The notes beneath the pieces were generated by a model that saw only the letters and a list, made by a program, of their open reading frames with translations, was not told the DNA's origin and did no database searches. Of a stretch of DNA of 64,000 nucleotides, positions 1-11,149 are shown one piece after another (position 1 is the first letter of the stretch; every line of letters starts with the position of its first letter). The stretch is taken from NCBI GenBank assembly GCA_965153355.1, contig OZ231126.1, positions 6,572,001 through 6,636,000 on the forward strand, written 5' to 3'. The translations under genes and the position numbers were made by a program. The stretch comes from Flaccisagitta enflata (Eukaryota > Chaetognatha > Sagittoidea > Aphragmophora).

Positions 1-164
1 AGACAGACAGAGCCTCTTAAAGAGGTGCTATGGCGCATCTAGGAATCATCCTAGCATATTTCCGAATCATTTCCATTCATTTTTGCTTCTTTTCGAGATT
101 TTCAACTCGAGCATGACCAACCAACAGACTGAGCGAGTTATAGAGGTGCTATGGCGTACCTAAA
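1..164 (+). mobile_element. Family B hairpin element, 3' part (cut by window start)
   Basis: The 3' end is a hairpin (AGGTGC-like arm, loop, GTACC) followed by CCTAAAAA at about 144-165. A second internal hairpin of the same type lies at about 20-42, preceded by CTCTT and a GACAGACAG tract. The complete copy at 58461-59078 also has two such hairpins, so this is the double-hairpin half of a B element whose 5' half lies outside the window. It abuts the A element that follows, head to tail. Confidence 0.7.
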
Positions 165-165
165 A

Positions 166-573
166 ACAAGGCCAACACCTTACAGTCGCGTGTGGTTGTT
201 AAGACCTTAAGACCAAATGACTTAAAGACTAAAAGACTAAAAGACTAAAAGTCTATAAGACTAAAAGACTAAAAGACTAAAAGACTAAAAGACTAAATGA
301 CTAAATGACTAAATGACTAAATGACTAAATGACTAAAAGACTAAAAGACTAAAAGACTAAAAGACTAAAAGACTAAAAGACTAAAAGACTAAAAGACTAA
401 AAGACTAAAAGACTAAAAGACCAAAAGACTAAAACACTGAATGTAAATTGCCTTGAAATAACTCAAAATGACTTTAAATGACGGAAAATGATGAAAACAA
501 GCTATGCTTACCAACGAACCGACCGACCAACAGACGGACAGAGTAGGTCATAGAGTCGCGTACACGCGACTAA
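166..573 (+). mobile_element. Family A element, copy A1
   Basis: The 5' end reads AACAAGGCCAACACC followed by the subterminal arm GTCGCGTG. The core (about 205-435) is an 8-10 bp array of GACTAAAA and GACTAAAT units. A GACCGACCAACAGACGGAC tract follows, then the hairpin GTCGCGTACACGCGAC (555-570) and CTAAAAAA. The order is 5' arm, tandem core, ACGG-type tract, 3' hairpin, CTAA. No coding capacity. Interpreted as a non-autonomous Helitron/Helentron-like (HINE or pearl-like) element. Confidence 0.75.
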
Positions 574-576
574 AAA

Positions 577-1260
577 AAGACGGACCTTTCTTTTCATTGA
601 CTTTCTAATCACCAAAGCAGGGCCAGGGAATTTCTAGCTATTCTTACATTGAGCCTCTCCCGTCCCGTCCGATGGTGAGATTTGATAATCAGTATCTTTG
701 TTTGCACTATCGCTCATCACCAAAAACTGTATCATCTTTCATGATATTCCCCCTGCTCTGTTATCTCAATCCCGTCACTTTGTCTGTCCAATTGTCCACT
801 CCGCCCTCATTTTCTTTCGTCCTGCCGCAGCCACTCTGTCCCTCCCCCCTAAGCTCCCCAGCTAAAACTCCTCCCCTCGCAACTCTCTGTCTGGTGCCCC
901 CTCCTCTCGCCCCAGCCCCAGCCCTCTCTCTACCTCTAAATGTCCCCTACATAGGCTCCGGTCCTTTCAACCCTGTCTCTGTCTGGTGCCTCCTCCTCTC
1001 GTCAAAGCCACTCTCTCTCTACCCCTAACTGACCCTCGCTTGAGCTCCTGCCCCCGCCCCTCTGACTCTGTCTTATGCCCCCTCCTCCTCCTCAACTTTA
1101 TCTACCCATTCCATTTTCTGCCCCCTCAAATCCCCCCCCCCCCTCCCCGCCTGGCTGGTCGGTGGCCATTCTATCTGCCCCCTCCCCTTTCCGCCCCTCA
1201 TCCTTCCCCTAACACCCAGGCCGCAACCCCCCCCCCCGGCCACTCTGTCTCTGTCTGATG
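577..1260. repeat. Pyrimidine-rich degenerate minisatellite
   Basis: From about 740 the plus strand is strongly C+T rich and repeats phrases of the type CTCTGTCTGGTGCCCCCTCC at irregular spacing, ending just before a (GA)n array. The 118 and 90 residue open frames here are compositional. 577-740 shows nothing recognisable. Confidence 0.5.
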
Positions 1261-1318
1261 CCAGTTGTTGACGTCAGCGTTTTTTTCCGGTTTCGGCGAT
1301 TCGATACTGATTGATGGT

Positions 1319-1320
<2 letters not shown>

Positions 1321-1405
<85 letters not shown>
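1321..1405. repeat. (GA)n microsatellite
   Basis: An almost pure GA dinucleotide run. It produces the Glu-Arg and Ser-Leu open frames on the two strands. Confidence 0.95.
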
Positions 1406-1408
<3 letters not shown>

Positions 1409-1477
1409 GAGAGAGAACTCGTGTGTGTGTCTCTCTGCCGCACCATTTTGCTCGATTGATTAGAGTTTTTCTTGACC

Positions 1478-1770
1478 ACGTACAGATGTCGCACACGTGA
1501 GCATGTAGTCACGTGAGCACGCACAGATGTCGCACGCGTTAGTACGTAACCACGTGAAAATGTACAGATGTTACACGCGTGAGCACATACCAATGTTGCA
1601 CGCGTGAGCACAAAGTCACGTAACCACGTACAGATGTTGTAGGCGTGAGAACGTAGTCACGTGAGCACATACAGATGTTGCACGCATGAGCATGTACAGA
1701 TGTTGCACGCGTGAGCATGTACAGATGTTGCACGCGTGAGCGTGTACAGAGACCGCAATTGTAAGCATGT
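1478..1770. repeat. Minisatellite with CACGTG/ACGCGT motifs
   Basis: About ten diverged copies of a unit near 25 bp built from CACGCGTGAGCATGTACAG and GATGTTG, with interspersed GTCACGTGAGCAC. The embedded ACGCGT and CACGTG palindromes recur. No gene signal. Confidence 0.8.
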
Positions 1771-2125
1771 ACTCATGTATTTTTGAGGTCGATATTAGAA
1801 AGATGTCGCATATTCCCGTTGCCCTCATTTTCATTTGCAGTTACATGGTGACATGGTACTGTATTTGAGGTTACATAGCTTAATCTATAAGTGTTAATTC
1901 ATAAGAATGTACTCATCTTCCCACTGATCGCCATCTCACGCTAGCGTTGCTAACGTACACTTCTGTGTTAATAAAAGTCGAATATAAGAATGTTCATGGG
2001 ATTTAAGAAATTGGGTGATATATTTACCTGTTCATGTGACAATTTGAATATGAGTAATATGAGCAAAGTGGTTACTCAGTCACGTCTTCTACTGGCAATG
2101 GTCACATGGTCTAACGGGCGCGTTC

Positions 2126-2212
2126 TACGGCAGCGGCCGCCCAGTCAGCTCCTGCGGCCGCACATTCGGCGGCAGCGGCCGCCCAACTCAGCTCCTACGG
2201 CCGGTTAGCCGG
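2126..2212. repeat. GC-rich direct duplication (about 42 bp x2)
   Basis: Two adjacent copies of CGGCAGCGGCCGCCCA, then TCAGCTCCT and CGGCCG, differing at a few sites. NotI-like GCGGCCGC motifs are repeated. It stands out from AT-richer flanks. Between the minisatellite at 1770 and this point nothing else is recognisable. Confidence 0.7.
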
Positions 2213-2299
2213 CTGCCTTTGCTTCAGATGAGCGATTTCAGGTGGTTGCCATCACCAAACCATTTTGCGCACATTTGACTCCGATTCGGCCCTCATTTA

Positions 2300-2635
2300 T
2301 CACAGACAACATCAACATATCATGACCATGATTTAACCAACATGTTGTGGGCAACAAACCATGACAACATTACCACAGACAAAATCAATGTATCATGACC
2401 ATGATTCAACCAACATGTTGTGGGCAACAAACCATGACAACATCAATGTATCATGACCATAACATAACCAACATGTTGTGGGCAACAAACCATGACAACA
2501 TTACCACAGACAACATCAATGTATTATGACCATGATTTAACCAACATGTTGTGGGCAACAAACCATGACAACATCACCACAGACAAAATCAACATATCTT
2601 GACCATGATTTAACCAACATGTTGTGGCCGAAACA
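2300..2635. repeat. Tandem repeat, about 56-75 bp units
   Basis: Five copies of a unit containing ATCATGACCATGATTTAACC, ACATGTTGTGGGCAACAAAC and CATGACAACATTACCACAGA. One copy lacks the ACATTACCACAG segment, which gives the length variation. Confidence 0.85.
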
Positions 2636-2789
2636 ACAGGGCAGGGGGGGGGGAAGGGGAGAAACAAAACAGCCTCTCCTAACGATGCGAGAACACTTTG
2701 ACAGGATCTCACGTACAACTAATAGAAGCGATGGCAAGTGGCTGTTGCACTTGAACTTGAAGCGCATGGTAAACAGTCAAAATACTCAA

Positions 2790-3235
<446 letters not shown>

Positions 3236-3389
3236 AGCACTCAACAACAACTTGAGTAATGACTGATTAGGATCACGCGCGTACGCGTGCGTGCAATTGG
3301 GCTCTTCGCACTCGCGCAACCCGCTCAAATGTGCTCAGGCCACTCAAGCTTGCTCACGTTTACGTTTACGTCCAGGAAAAAAGGAGGTG

Positions 3390-3960
3390 CAGCCGGCTGC
3401 TGTCTAACAGCCGGCTGTTGTCTATCAGCCTTCTATTGTCTATGACTCGATTGGCTAGCTGTTGTTTATCAGCCAGCAGTTGTCTATCAGCCAGCTGCTG
3501 TCTATGACTCCATTGGCTAGCTGTTGTCTAACAGCCGGCTGTTGCCTATCAGCAGGCTGTTGTCTTTGACTCCATGGGCAGGCTATTGTCTAACAGCCGG
3601 CTGTTGTCTATTAGCCAGCCATTGTCTAAGACTCCATTGACTGGCTCTTGTCTATCAGCCATCTGTTGTCTATGAATCCATTGGCTAGCTGTTTTCTAAC
3701 AGCCGGCTTTTGTCTATCAGCTGGCAGTTGTCCATCAGCCAGCTATAGTCTATGACTCCAAGGGCAGGCTATTGTCTAACAGCCAGCTTTTGTCTATTAA
3801 CCAGCTATTGTCTAAGACTCCATTGACTGGCTGTTGTCTATCAGCCTGCTGCTGTCCATGACTCTATTAACCAGGTGCTGTCTATTGGTCGGCCTGCTGC
3901 CCTGCTGTCTGTCGACCGGCTGTTGTCTGTTGGCGGGCTGTTGTCTAACGGCCGGTTGGA
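3390..3960. repeat. Minisatellite of CAGCCGGCTGTTGTCTA units
   Basis: Alternating 18-20 bp units (CAGCCGGCTGTTGTCTAT, CAGCCAGCTGTTGTCTAT) punctuated by TGACTCCATTGGCTAG, giving a higher-order period near 60 bp. Diverged at both edges. Confidence 0.85.
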
Positions 3961-4048
3961 TTGGAAAAAATCTGGCTGGCCATTGAAAGCAGTCGTTAAG
4001 AAAGTTTTACAAGCTACAAAGACTCATTTCCAAGAGAGAGTGATTAAG

Positions 4049-4050
<2 letters not shown>

Positions 4051-4112
<62 letters not shown>

Positions 4113-4125
4113 AGAGAGAGAGTAG
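4051..4125. repeat. (GA)n microsatellite
   Basis: Pure GA run with two GG interruptions near the 3' end. Confidence 0.95.
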
Positions 4126-4183
4126 ATGGAGGAGTGCCATTTCCGCAGGTATCGTCAAGAAATGGCGAGTTAACGGAGTTGGA

Positions 4184-4437
4184 GACTGTGAGACCGAGGC
4201 TGAGACTGTGACACTGAGACTGTGAGAGTATGAGATTGTGAGTCTGTGAGAATGTGAGAGTATGAGACTGTGAGACAGTGAGAGTGTGAGAGTGTGACAC
4301 TGAGACTGTGAGAGTATGAGACTGTGAGTCTGTAAGACTGTGAGACTGTGAGAGTATGAGACTGTGAGACTGTGAGACTGTGAGACTGAGTGACTGAGAC
4401 TGTGAGAATGAGAGTGTGAGACTGTGAGACTGTATGA
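4184..4437. repeat. 12-bp minisatellite (GAGACTGTGAGA)
   Basis: Repeats of GAGACTGTGAGAGTATGA and variants. A related GAGACATTGA array lies at 34190-34815. The minus-strand Ser/Leu/His-rich frames are repeat translation. Confidence 0.9.
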
Positions 4438-4520
4438 GTTGGACAACATTTCTTGACGACAAAAGTTCTAAAACAAGGACAAAAGCCTTGGTAGTCTTAA
4501 CTGGTGTTTTTGTTGCCGGT

Positions 4521-4862
4521 TTTTAGTCGTGTGCACGTGACTCTACACCCCACTTTGTCGGTCCGTCTGTCGGTCCGTCCGTCGGTCCGTTGGTCGGTCC
4601 GTCCGTCACACTTTACTTTTTTGTATTATAACATCAACTCTTAGGTCATTTTAAGTCATTAATAGCTATTCTAAGTCATTTTTAGTCATTCTAAGTCATT
4701 TTAAGTCATTTTAAGTTATTTTAGGTCATTTTTGGTCATTAGGTTTTTAGTCATTTTAAGTCGTTTTTGGCCATTTCAAGTCATTCTAAGTCATTCTAAG
4801 TCATTCTAAGTCATTCTTAGTTTGTAAGTCTCGCACGCGACTTATAGGTGTTTGCCTTGTTG
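4521..4862 (-). mobile_element. Family A element, copy A2
   Basis: The hairpin end (TTTTAGTCGTGTGCACGTGACTC) is at the left, followed by ACCCCACTTTGTC and a GGTCCGTC tract. The core is a roughly 10-bp AAGTCATTCT array (4630-4825). The far end reads TCGCACGCGACTTATAGGTG, then TTTGCCTTGTT. Core and arms match A5 (53698-54103) almost base for base, so the tandem core moves with the element. Confidence 0.8.
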
Positions 4863-5094
4863 TCGGTCGTGCCGGTTTGATTATAAAGAAAATGACATCC
4901 CATGAAAGAATCTTTGACAAAGGTAACAACAAACGCTTTTATGTACACTAGAGTACGATTACTAATCTAATGGAACGTTCTTTGGTCGGTCATTTTGTCC
5001 GCCCATTTGCCTGACTTTACAGTAGTATTGGACGTCAGCATGTGGTTAATTCAGATATAGGAAATAGTTTGTGTACGTCATCTGTGATTGCATA

Positions 5095-5240
5095 CGGTAA
5101 CACCCTGCTATAACGGACGCTATAACGGAAATCCGCCCAATATGGATATTATTTCATGTGATTTCATTTCTTTTTATATGTTGATAATAATGGAAATCCG
5201 CCTATAACAGATCAAATTTGTTGGAGTGACCGTTGGAGCC
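5095..5240. mobile_element. Degenerate Tigger/pogo-like terminal repeat fragment (family K)
   Basis: Contains ACACCCTGCTATAACGGACG, two GGAAATCCGCC motifs and AAATTTGTTGGAGTGACC. The same phrases (ACCCCGC, ATAACGG, CCAACAAATT) mark the ends of the elements at 23653-24080 and 63208-63392. No coding part is left. Family assignment rests on the CAGTNNAACCCCGCTATAACG-style terminus typical of pogo-group elements and is tentative. Confidence 0.4.
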
Positions 5241-5386
5241 TGAACATTCGTTTTTGGGGGGCTTAGCTGAACAATTTGTTTGTTTCATTTGGTACTAAAA
5301 CAGCAAACAAAATGTAAACATTCTTTTGAATCCTGCCAGATGGCGCACGCATGAAGCGTAAAGTACGCGTCAGAACAAATTTCGTC

Positions 5387-5389
5387 ACT

Positions 5390-5423
<34 letters not shown>

Positions 5424-5425
5424 GG
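5387..5425. repeat. (GTT)n microsatellite
   Basis: Short pure GTT run followed by a T-rich tract. Confidence 0.9.
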
Positions 5426-5589
5426 TTTTTCTTTTTTTCTTCTTTCTATTGGATATTTATTCATTCTTTCAACGAAATTGACTTAATCAAATTTCGTCCC
5501 TGGAGTCGGTGCTTGTAAAAGGAAAAAGAGAGCGCCATAAGCAAAATAATGCAGATTTTATACCCTGCTCCCGATCTCTGTGTCTATCA

Positions 5590-5740
<151 letters not shown>

Positions 5741-5930
5741 CTAGTAATTCATCCATTGCTCTTTTATCGAGCAATTTCTTTCCTAGATTAGATAATGAAA
5801 TTCCCGCGAGAGAGCGCAAGTGATGCTACAACGGCGACGACGGTAGCGGCTCGGCGGCGGCGGTGCTGCTTGTTATACGAGGCGATCGCGTGAGTCGAGT
5901 CCGTCACTTCGCGTTTCTTGGCCTCTTTTT

Positions 5931-6352
5931 TTTAGTCGCGTGCACGCGACTCTACAACCCGCTTTGTCGGTCCGTCGGTCCGTCGGTCCGTCGGTCCGTC
6001 GGTTCGTCGGTCCGTCGGTCCGTTGGTCCGTTCATCCGTCGGTCCGTCGGTCCGTTGGTCCATTGGTCCATTGGTCCGTCGGTCTATCGGTCTGTCACAC
6101 TTTACTTTTTTATTATACTTTATGTTACTTCTAGTCATTCTAAGTCATTCTAAGTCATTCTAAGTCATTCTAAGTCATTCTAAGTTATTTAAAGTCACGT
6201 AAGTCAAATAGGTCAAAGTAGTCATTTCAGTGATTTTAGGTCTTTTTAAGTCATTTAATGTTGTCTTGAGTCTTTTTAAGTTATCTTGAGTCAGTAAAAG
6301 TCATCTTAAGTTGTGTATGTCTCGCACGCGACTTATAGGTGTTGGCCCTGTT
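5931..6352 (-). mobile_element. Family A element, copy A3
   Basis: The left end carries the perfect 16-bp palindrome GTCGCGTGCACGCGAC, then TCTACAACCCGCTTTGTCGG and about 100 bp of GGTCCGTC/GGTCCATT units. The core is an AAGTCATTCT array (6130-6310). The far end is TCGCACGCGACTTATAGGTG, then TTGGCCCTGTT. It has the least mutated hairpin and the longest uninterrupted ACGG-type tract of the A copies. Confidence 0.85.
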
Positions 6353-6629
6353 CTATTTCGGGGTGAAATAACTATTGGGTTTGAGGATAGCTCGATAGAG
6401 AGGGAAGAAGGAGGAAGACGGGTTGCATTTCTAAAATGCCGTGTTTCATGAGCCCTTTCATACCATTCAAATATTGAGCGGATTAATCTGTTTTCAAAAA
6501 GTCAAGTATTGAATGCAATATTTTGGATTCATAAAGTAATCATTACCAATCATGACAGTGCTTGTCGGCTTGCGTGTGTGCGTATTTACCTAAACGAAAT
6601 CTTTCTATCACTTTTGTGACACATGTGTC

Positions 6630-6631
<2 letters not shown>

Positions 6632-6712
<81 letters not shown>
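6632..6712. repeat. (TC)n microsatellite
   Basis: Pure TC run, followed by a pyrimidine-rich stretch to about 6915. Confidence 0.95.
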
Positions 6713-6720
<8 letters not shown>

Positions 6721-6917
6721 AACAACACAAGAAAATCCCTTCAAATTGGGCCGTGCCTTCATTTGCCCTTTCTTACCCTTTCTCTATTTTCTTTAATTAA
6801 TTCTTCTTTCATCTCTTTTAATTTCTTTCCTTCTTTTCCTCTTTTTGATATTTTTTTTTCTCCATTTTTTTCTTTCCATTTTCGAGTTCAGTTTCTTCTC
6901 TTGCCGATTTTGATATC

Positions 6918-7080
6918 TTTTTAGATGCGTCCACGCATCTATATAAGAGGCTTTGTCCGTCCATCCGTCCGTCCGTTGGTTGGTCGGTCTGTCGGTCCGT
7001 CATGCTCGAGTTAAAAACGATTGTAAACGTTCGCAAAGTCGATTTCATCATTTAAGGTTCTGACATTGTGCTGATGCAAT

Positions 7081-7155
<75 letters not shown>

Positions 7156-7190
7156 TGGACGCATCGTTGTACCCCCGGGGTACTTGTTTT
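6918..7190 (-). mobile_element. Family F hairpin element, copy F1
   Basis: The left end is the hairpin AGATGCGTCCACGCATCT (6923-6940, 8-bp stems), then ATATAAGAGGCTTTGTCCGT and a CCGTCC/GGTCGGTC tract. The core is a 69-bp (GA)n run (7085-7153). The far end has GTGGACGCATC, the inverted copy of the hairpin arm, then GGGTACTTGTTTT. Same plan as A and B but with a different hairpin. Confidence 0.75.
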
Positions 7191-7487
7191 CCCTCCTTTC
7201 TCTCCTTCTTTCTTTGTATGATATCTTCTTTTTTCTCTTTCTCCGGCCCTCTCCCTTGGTTAGCTCTGGTTCTTGTTTTCCCCGTTGGAGGTCTCTAGTG
7301 GCGCTTCTCGTTTTCATTCTTTCTTTTTTTTTTCTTTCTTTTTTGCGGCTTTTTCCTTTTTATTCCTATTTGGCGGTAGTCAGAAGGAAGTTGTTGATCT
7401 TTGTTTCAATTAAAGCTGTTGTGAATTGAAAATGAAAGTGTTTTAGTCTTCAAGTATTTGGAATATTGAGTTTTCTTCTACTGCTTT

Positions 7488-7764
7488 AACAAGCCCGACC
7501 GGGCAACGATGCGTCCGGGCTGTGTCTCTGCGTGTATTGATCATGTGACATATATGGAGAGATAGATGGACGAACAGACGGGTGAAACGACTAAGTTGCA
7601 AAGGAGGCTCTCAAAACATGTTGGTTGATCATTTGTTTCAGTACAGGACCTCACCGTGGCCTAAAACAGCCAAGAAACGCGGTTTTTGCACTTACGCAAC
7701 AGACGGACCAACAGACGGACGGACGGACAGACCCTCTTATAGAGATGCGAGGACGCATCTAAAA
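7488..7764 (+). mobile_element. Family F hairpin element, copy F2
   Basis: The 5' end is AACAAGCCCGACCGGGCAAC then GATGCGTCC. The middle is non-repetitive. The 3' side has CAGACGGACCAACAGACGGA units, CCTCTTATAGAG, the hairpin GATGCGAGGACGCATC and TAAAAA. It is in opposite orientation to F1, about 300 bp away. Confidence 0.75.
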
Positions 7765-7856
7765 ACCAACGCAAATTGTGAAAAAGAAACTATTCTCTAT
7801 CAAAGTCCATAATCATTAATCCTTATTCAATCGTTTCTTCTCAACCTCATAATTCT

Positions 7857-8525
7857 TCTCAGTAAGAGGGCATCGTTATTTGCTTCTCAAGCCAGAAGGC
7901 ACCCACAAAAAGCTGGTCATTTTTTCAATTCTTTTTGCTCAGCCCGTTATCTGCTTTTTAAGGCAAAAGGCACCCACGATCGGCCAGTCATTTTTCAATT
8001 GTTTTTTTTTCTACCCCTTATCTGCTTCTCAAGGCAAAAGGCACCTATGACCATACTGTCCTTATCCAACCATTTTTAGGTGCGCCATTAACCTCTCCAT
8101 CTGATTGTGTCTGCCGGTTGGTTGGTCTGTTACGCTAACCTTGACACCTATTGGCCAACTTGGCCTTGTTCCTCAGCCAGTTATTGCTTCTAAAGGCAAA
8201 GGGCACCCACGATCGGCCAGTCATTATTCAACCATTTTTTCTCAGCTCGTTATTTGCTTTTTTAGGCAATAGGCATCTATGATCAGCCTGTCATTATTCA
8301 ACCATTTTTTCTCAGCCCATTATTTGCTTCTTAAGGCAAGAGGCACCTAGGATCAGCCTATCATTGTTCAACATTTATTTCTCAGCTTGTCATTTGTTTT
8401 TTAATGCAAAGGGCACCCAAGATCAACCTGTCAATATTCAACCTTTTTTCCTCAGCCCATTATTTGCTTCTTAAGGCAAGAGGCACCTACGATCAGCCAT
8501 TTTTCCTCAGCTAGCTATTTGCTTT
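7857..8525. repeat. About 70-bp minisatellite, interrupted
   Basis: Nine diverged units containing CTCAGCCCATTATTTGCTTC, TTAAGGCAAGAGGCACC, ACGATCAGCCTGTCATT and ATTCAACCATTTTT. The array is broken at 8082-8173 by a short B-type element, and the unit resumes on the other side with CCTCAGCCAG. Confidence 0.85.
8082..8173 (-). mobile_element. Family B remnant inserted in the 70-bp array (B2)
   Basis: Begins TTTTTAGGTGCGCCATTAAC with CCTCT, a GTCTGCCGGTTGGTTGGTC tract and GTTACGCT. It ends CCAACTTGGCCTTGTT. The tandem-repeat core is absent, leaving about 90 bp. It interrupts one minisatellite unit between CAACCATTTTT and CCTCAGCC, so it inserted after the array formed. Confidence 0.6.
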
Positions 8526-9280
8526 GCTCGAGGATTTTTTTTAAATTTTGGCGGTTGAGTCACGTGAAGGAGGAATTTCATACTTGCACAATTCAGAGAT
8601 GTATTTGCTTAGGCCTAGTCATTCCAGTGTACAAAACTGTGCAATTATAACCTTTTCCCATTTTACGCACATATGTGTATACTATATATGTGTATACTAT
8701 AAACACTGTATAGAAAATTTGATTCTTGCACAAATGTTTTTGCTTGGGCCCAGATTTACCAGTATACATATGACCCCCCCCCCAATTGTCACCTTAAGTT
8801 CAGAAAAAATCCATACTGATATCCATACTTTTTACGCAGGAACAAACGTTGTAACTTGTGAGAACTCATTTACCGAAGGAACCGCCCTTTTTCATGAATT
8901 ACAGTTCGTTTATTACCAATTTCTTTTTAACAAATAGGGGGAAAACTAAAGGGGCCCTCTCCTTTACCAGTATCTTTTATTCTTATAGCAATTATGAGCC
9001 GCCAGTGTTACATGCAGGTTCGTTAGATTGTTATCTAGACGCGTGTATGAAACTCAGCACCCCCCTCCTTTTACAAAAAGAAATAAGTTATGAGAAAAGT
9101 AGGAAGTTTGAACTTTGAACGGATGCCGTGGTCACTTGTTTTAAAAAAAGTAATGATCATGGTTACAACTCTACTCCATCGCGTTCAATAAAACCTTCAA
9201 AGAGGAGACTGAAACTTCATTGTTGAGCAAATCGTTTTAACTGTCTTCAAACGCTTCCATCTCAAGTCGAGCTGCCAACT
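8526..9280. other. Stretch without a supported gene
   Basis: Ordinary composition. Two related segments (about 8598-8660 and 8735-8800) share GCTTAGGCCTAG/GCTTGGGCCCAG, CAGTGTACA/CAGTATACA and CAATTRTAACC/CAATTGTCACC, so an old local duplication is likely. The 129 and 86 residue open frames show no recognisable domain. Confidence 0.4.
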
Positions 9281-9526
9281 TAGGGTGTGTTTCTAGTGAG
9301 AATGAAAATCGCGTTTGTTTCCATTGAGTGCATTTACAGCGTGAAAACATATTTAAGATTTCTAACTGTCCCACAAAGAAGTAAGCGAACCCGTGAACAA
9401 AGCGAGCGAGCAAAGCAAAGCGCTGTAGAGCGAGTGAGCGGAGTGAGTGGTGCGAGCGAACGAACATAGCGAGCGACCAATTGGCCCATTACCAACGTAA
9501 TTGTCTGTGACTTTAAAGCCGCCCTT
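9281..9526. mobile_element. Family C TIR element, copy C1
   Basis: Ends are inverted: TAGGGTGTGTTTCTAGT on the left and CTTTAAAGCCGCCCTTA on the right. The interior is rich in GAGCGAGCAAAGC/GCGAGTGAGCGGAGTG units. Copies C2 and C3 (50781-51018, 52201-52439) and C4 (38012-38338) show the same plan with TIRs of the form GGCGYGTTTCTAGT. No coding capacity (MITE). Confidence 0.65.
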
Positions 9527-9647
9527 AAACTACCAGCTCTAACTTTCAATTGAAACTGCCCATTTCTACAACTATCAACAAACAGATCCGAGAAATACCG
9601 AGTTGTCTGTAAGTGCCACGCTTATCACTGTCTGTTGCGGTAGAATG

Positions 9648-9835
9648 AGAGAGAGAGAGAGAGAGAAAAAGAAGAGAGAGAGAGAGAGACAGCTGATAAG
9701 ACAGAGAAAAAATGAATGAAAGACAGAATGAAAGAAAGAAAGAAAGAAATATAAAAAAAGAAAGCGACAAAAGGACTGACAGACAGACAGAGTAAGAAAG
9801 AAAAAAAAGAAAGCGACAAAAAGACAGACAGACAG
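9648..9835. repeat. Purine-rich (GA)n/(GAAA)n/(CAGA)n tract
   Basis: GA runs, GAAAGAAAGAAAG and GACAGACAGACAG stretches in succession. The minus-strand Ser/Leu/Phe-rich frames come from this. Confidence 0.85.
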
Positions 9836-10159
9836 ACAGGTCGCTTGAATTTACAATGAATAATTCCTTTATTTCCATAATTTCTTTTGCTTTCCTCCCT
9901 TCATCCAATAAACATTAAAAACATGGATCGGCGCGGCGACTTACAGGTAAGTCTGTGTGTTTCAATTTTCCCATATCAAACATGTTAAAAGAATCCGAAT
10001 CATTGTTGAAAAGTCAACTAAGTTAAGTTGACTTAAGCTAACTTTACTTCATCAGACATGTTGAATCATCTTAAAAACATTTGCACTGTAAGAGACCCAC
10101 TGTGTACTGACCTTACTACTCCCAACATGCCGTAACAGTGTAACTGTTCCTAAAATTTA

Positions 10160-10279
10160 GGGATGTGGAAGCGATTGACCGCTTCCAATTTAGAGGATGG
10201 GATAGCTACTAGTATCTGAACTGTAAAATGGAAGCGGAAGCGGTGGAATCGGCATTAAAATCGACCACTTCCAAGTCCC
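10160..10279. mobile_element. Family G short palindromic element, copy G1
   Basis: A 120-bp palindromic unit: GGGATGTGGAAGCGATTGAC at the left, and an inverted GTCGATTTTAATGCC... arm ending CACTTCCAAGTCCC at the right. It is flanked by TA on each side (TTA|GGGAT and CCC|TAC). G2 near 35905-36025 is a second copy in the opposite orientation. Confidence 0.65.
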
Positions 10280-10315
10280 TACTAAAAACATGTTGATTGA
10301 AGTTAAAAAGAAATT

Positions 10316-10460
10316 ACTCACTCACTCTTTTACCCGCTCACTCACTCGCTCACTCACTTGCATACTCACTCGCTCACTCACTCGCTCGCTCACTCACTCA
10401 CTCAATCCCTCACTCACTCACTCACTCACTCACTAACTTGCTCACTCACTCACTCATTAC
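10316..10460. repeat. (CACTCACTCGCT)n short tandem repeat
   Basis: CTCACTCACTCG-type 4/8-bp units with occasional TTG or CAT variants. Similar units form the interior of family C elements, so it could be an expanded C interior. Confidence 0.85.
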
Positions 10461-10589
10461 ATTTGGTTCATGAGTATTTAAGTAACAGAAGTCGTCTTTT
10501 TGAGTGATTTTTGTGGTGACAAATCCGCACGCTCGATCTTAGTCATTCCTCACAGCGTGACGAGCTTTGTCTAACCATGACTTCTTTGC

Positions 10590-10866
<277 letters not shown>

Positions 10867-11149
10867 AAACGATAAAGAAAGCGAACGCGATTTGTAGGTT
10901 TTGCCTAGTTATGGTTCCACCGCACTTGTACATCTTTGAAATTCCGTTTTGACTCTTTTTTTAAATGTTAAAATTTTGCTCATCTTTATTTTCCTAGCAA
11001 TGTTTTTTTTATAAATTCCCTGCAGTGAATTTTAAAACGTAGACGCAGAAGAATTATGAAGAATGAGAATCTTGATTTGTATTCACGAGACAATTCTGTC
11101 TCAAAGGACAAACTCTTTCTCACTCGGAATATGCGAGTTGTGGCATTTA

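Noticed and set aside
10316-10460. Further family C copy
   Set aside because: It shares only CACTCGCT-type units with C interiors; no TIRs found.
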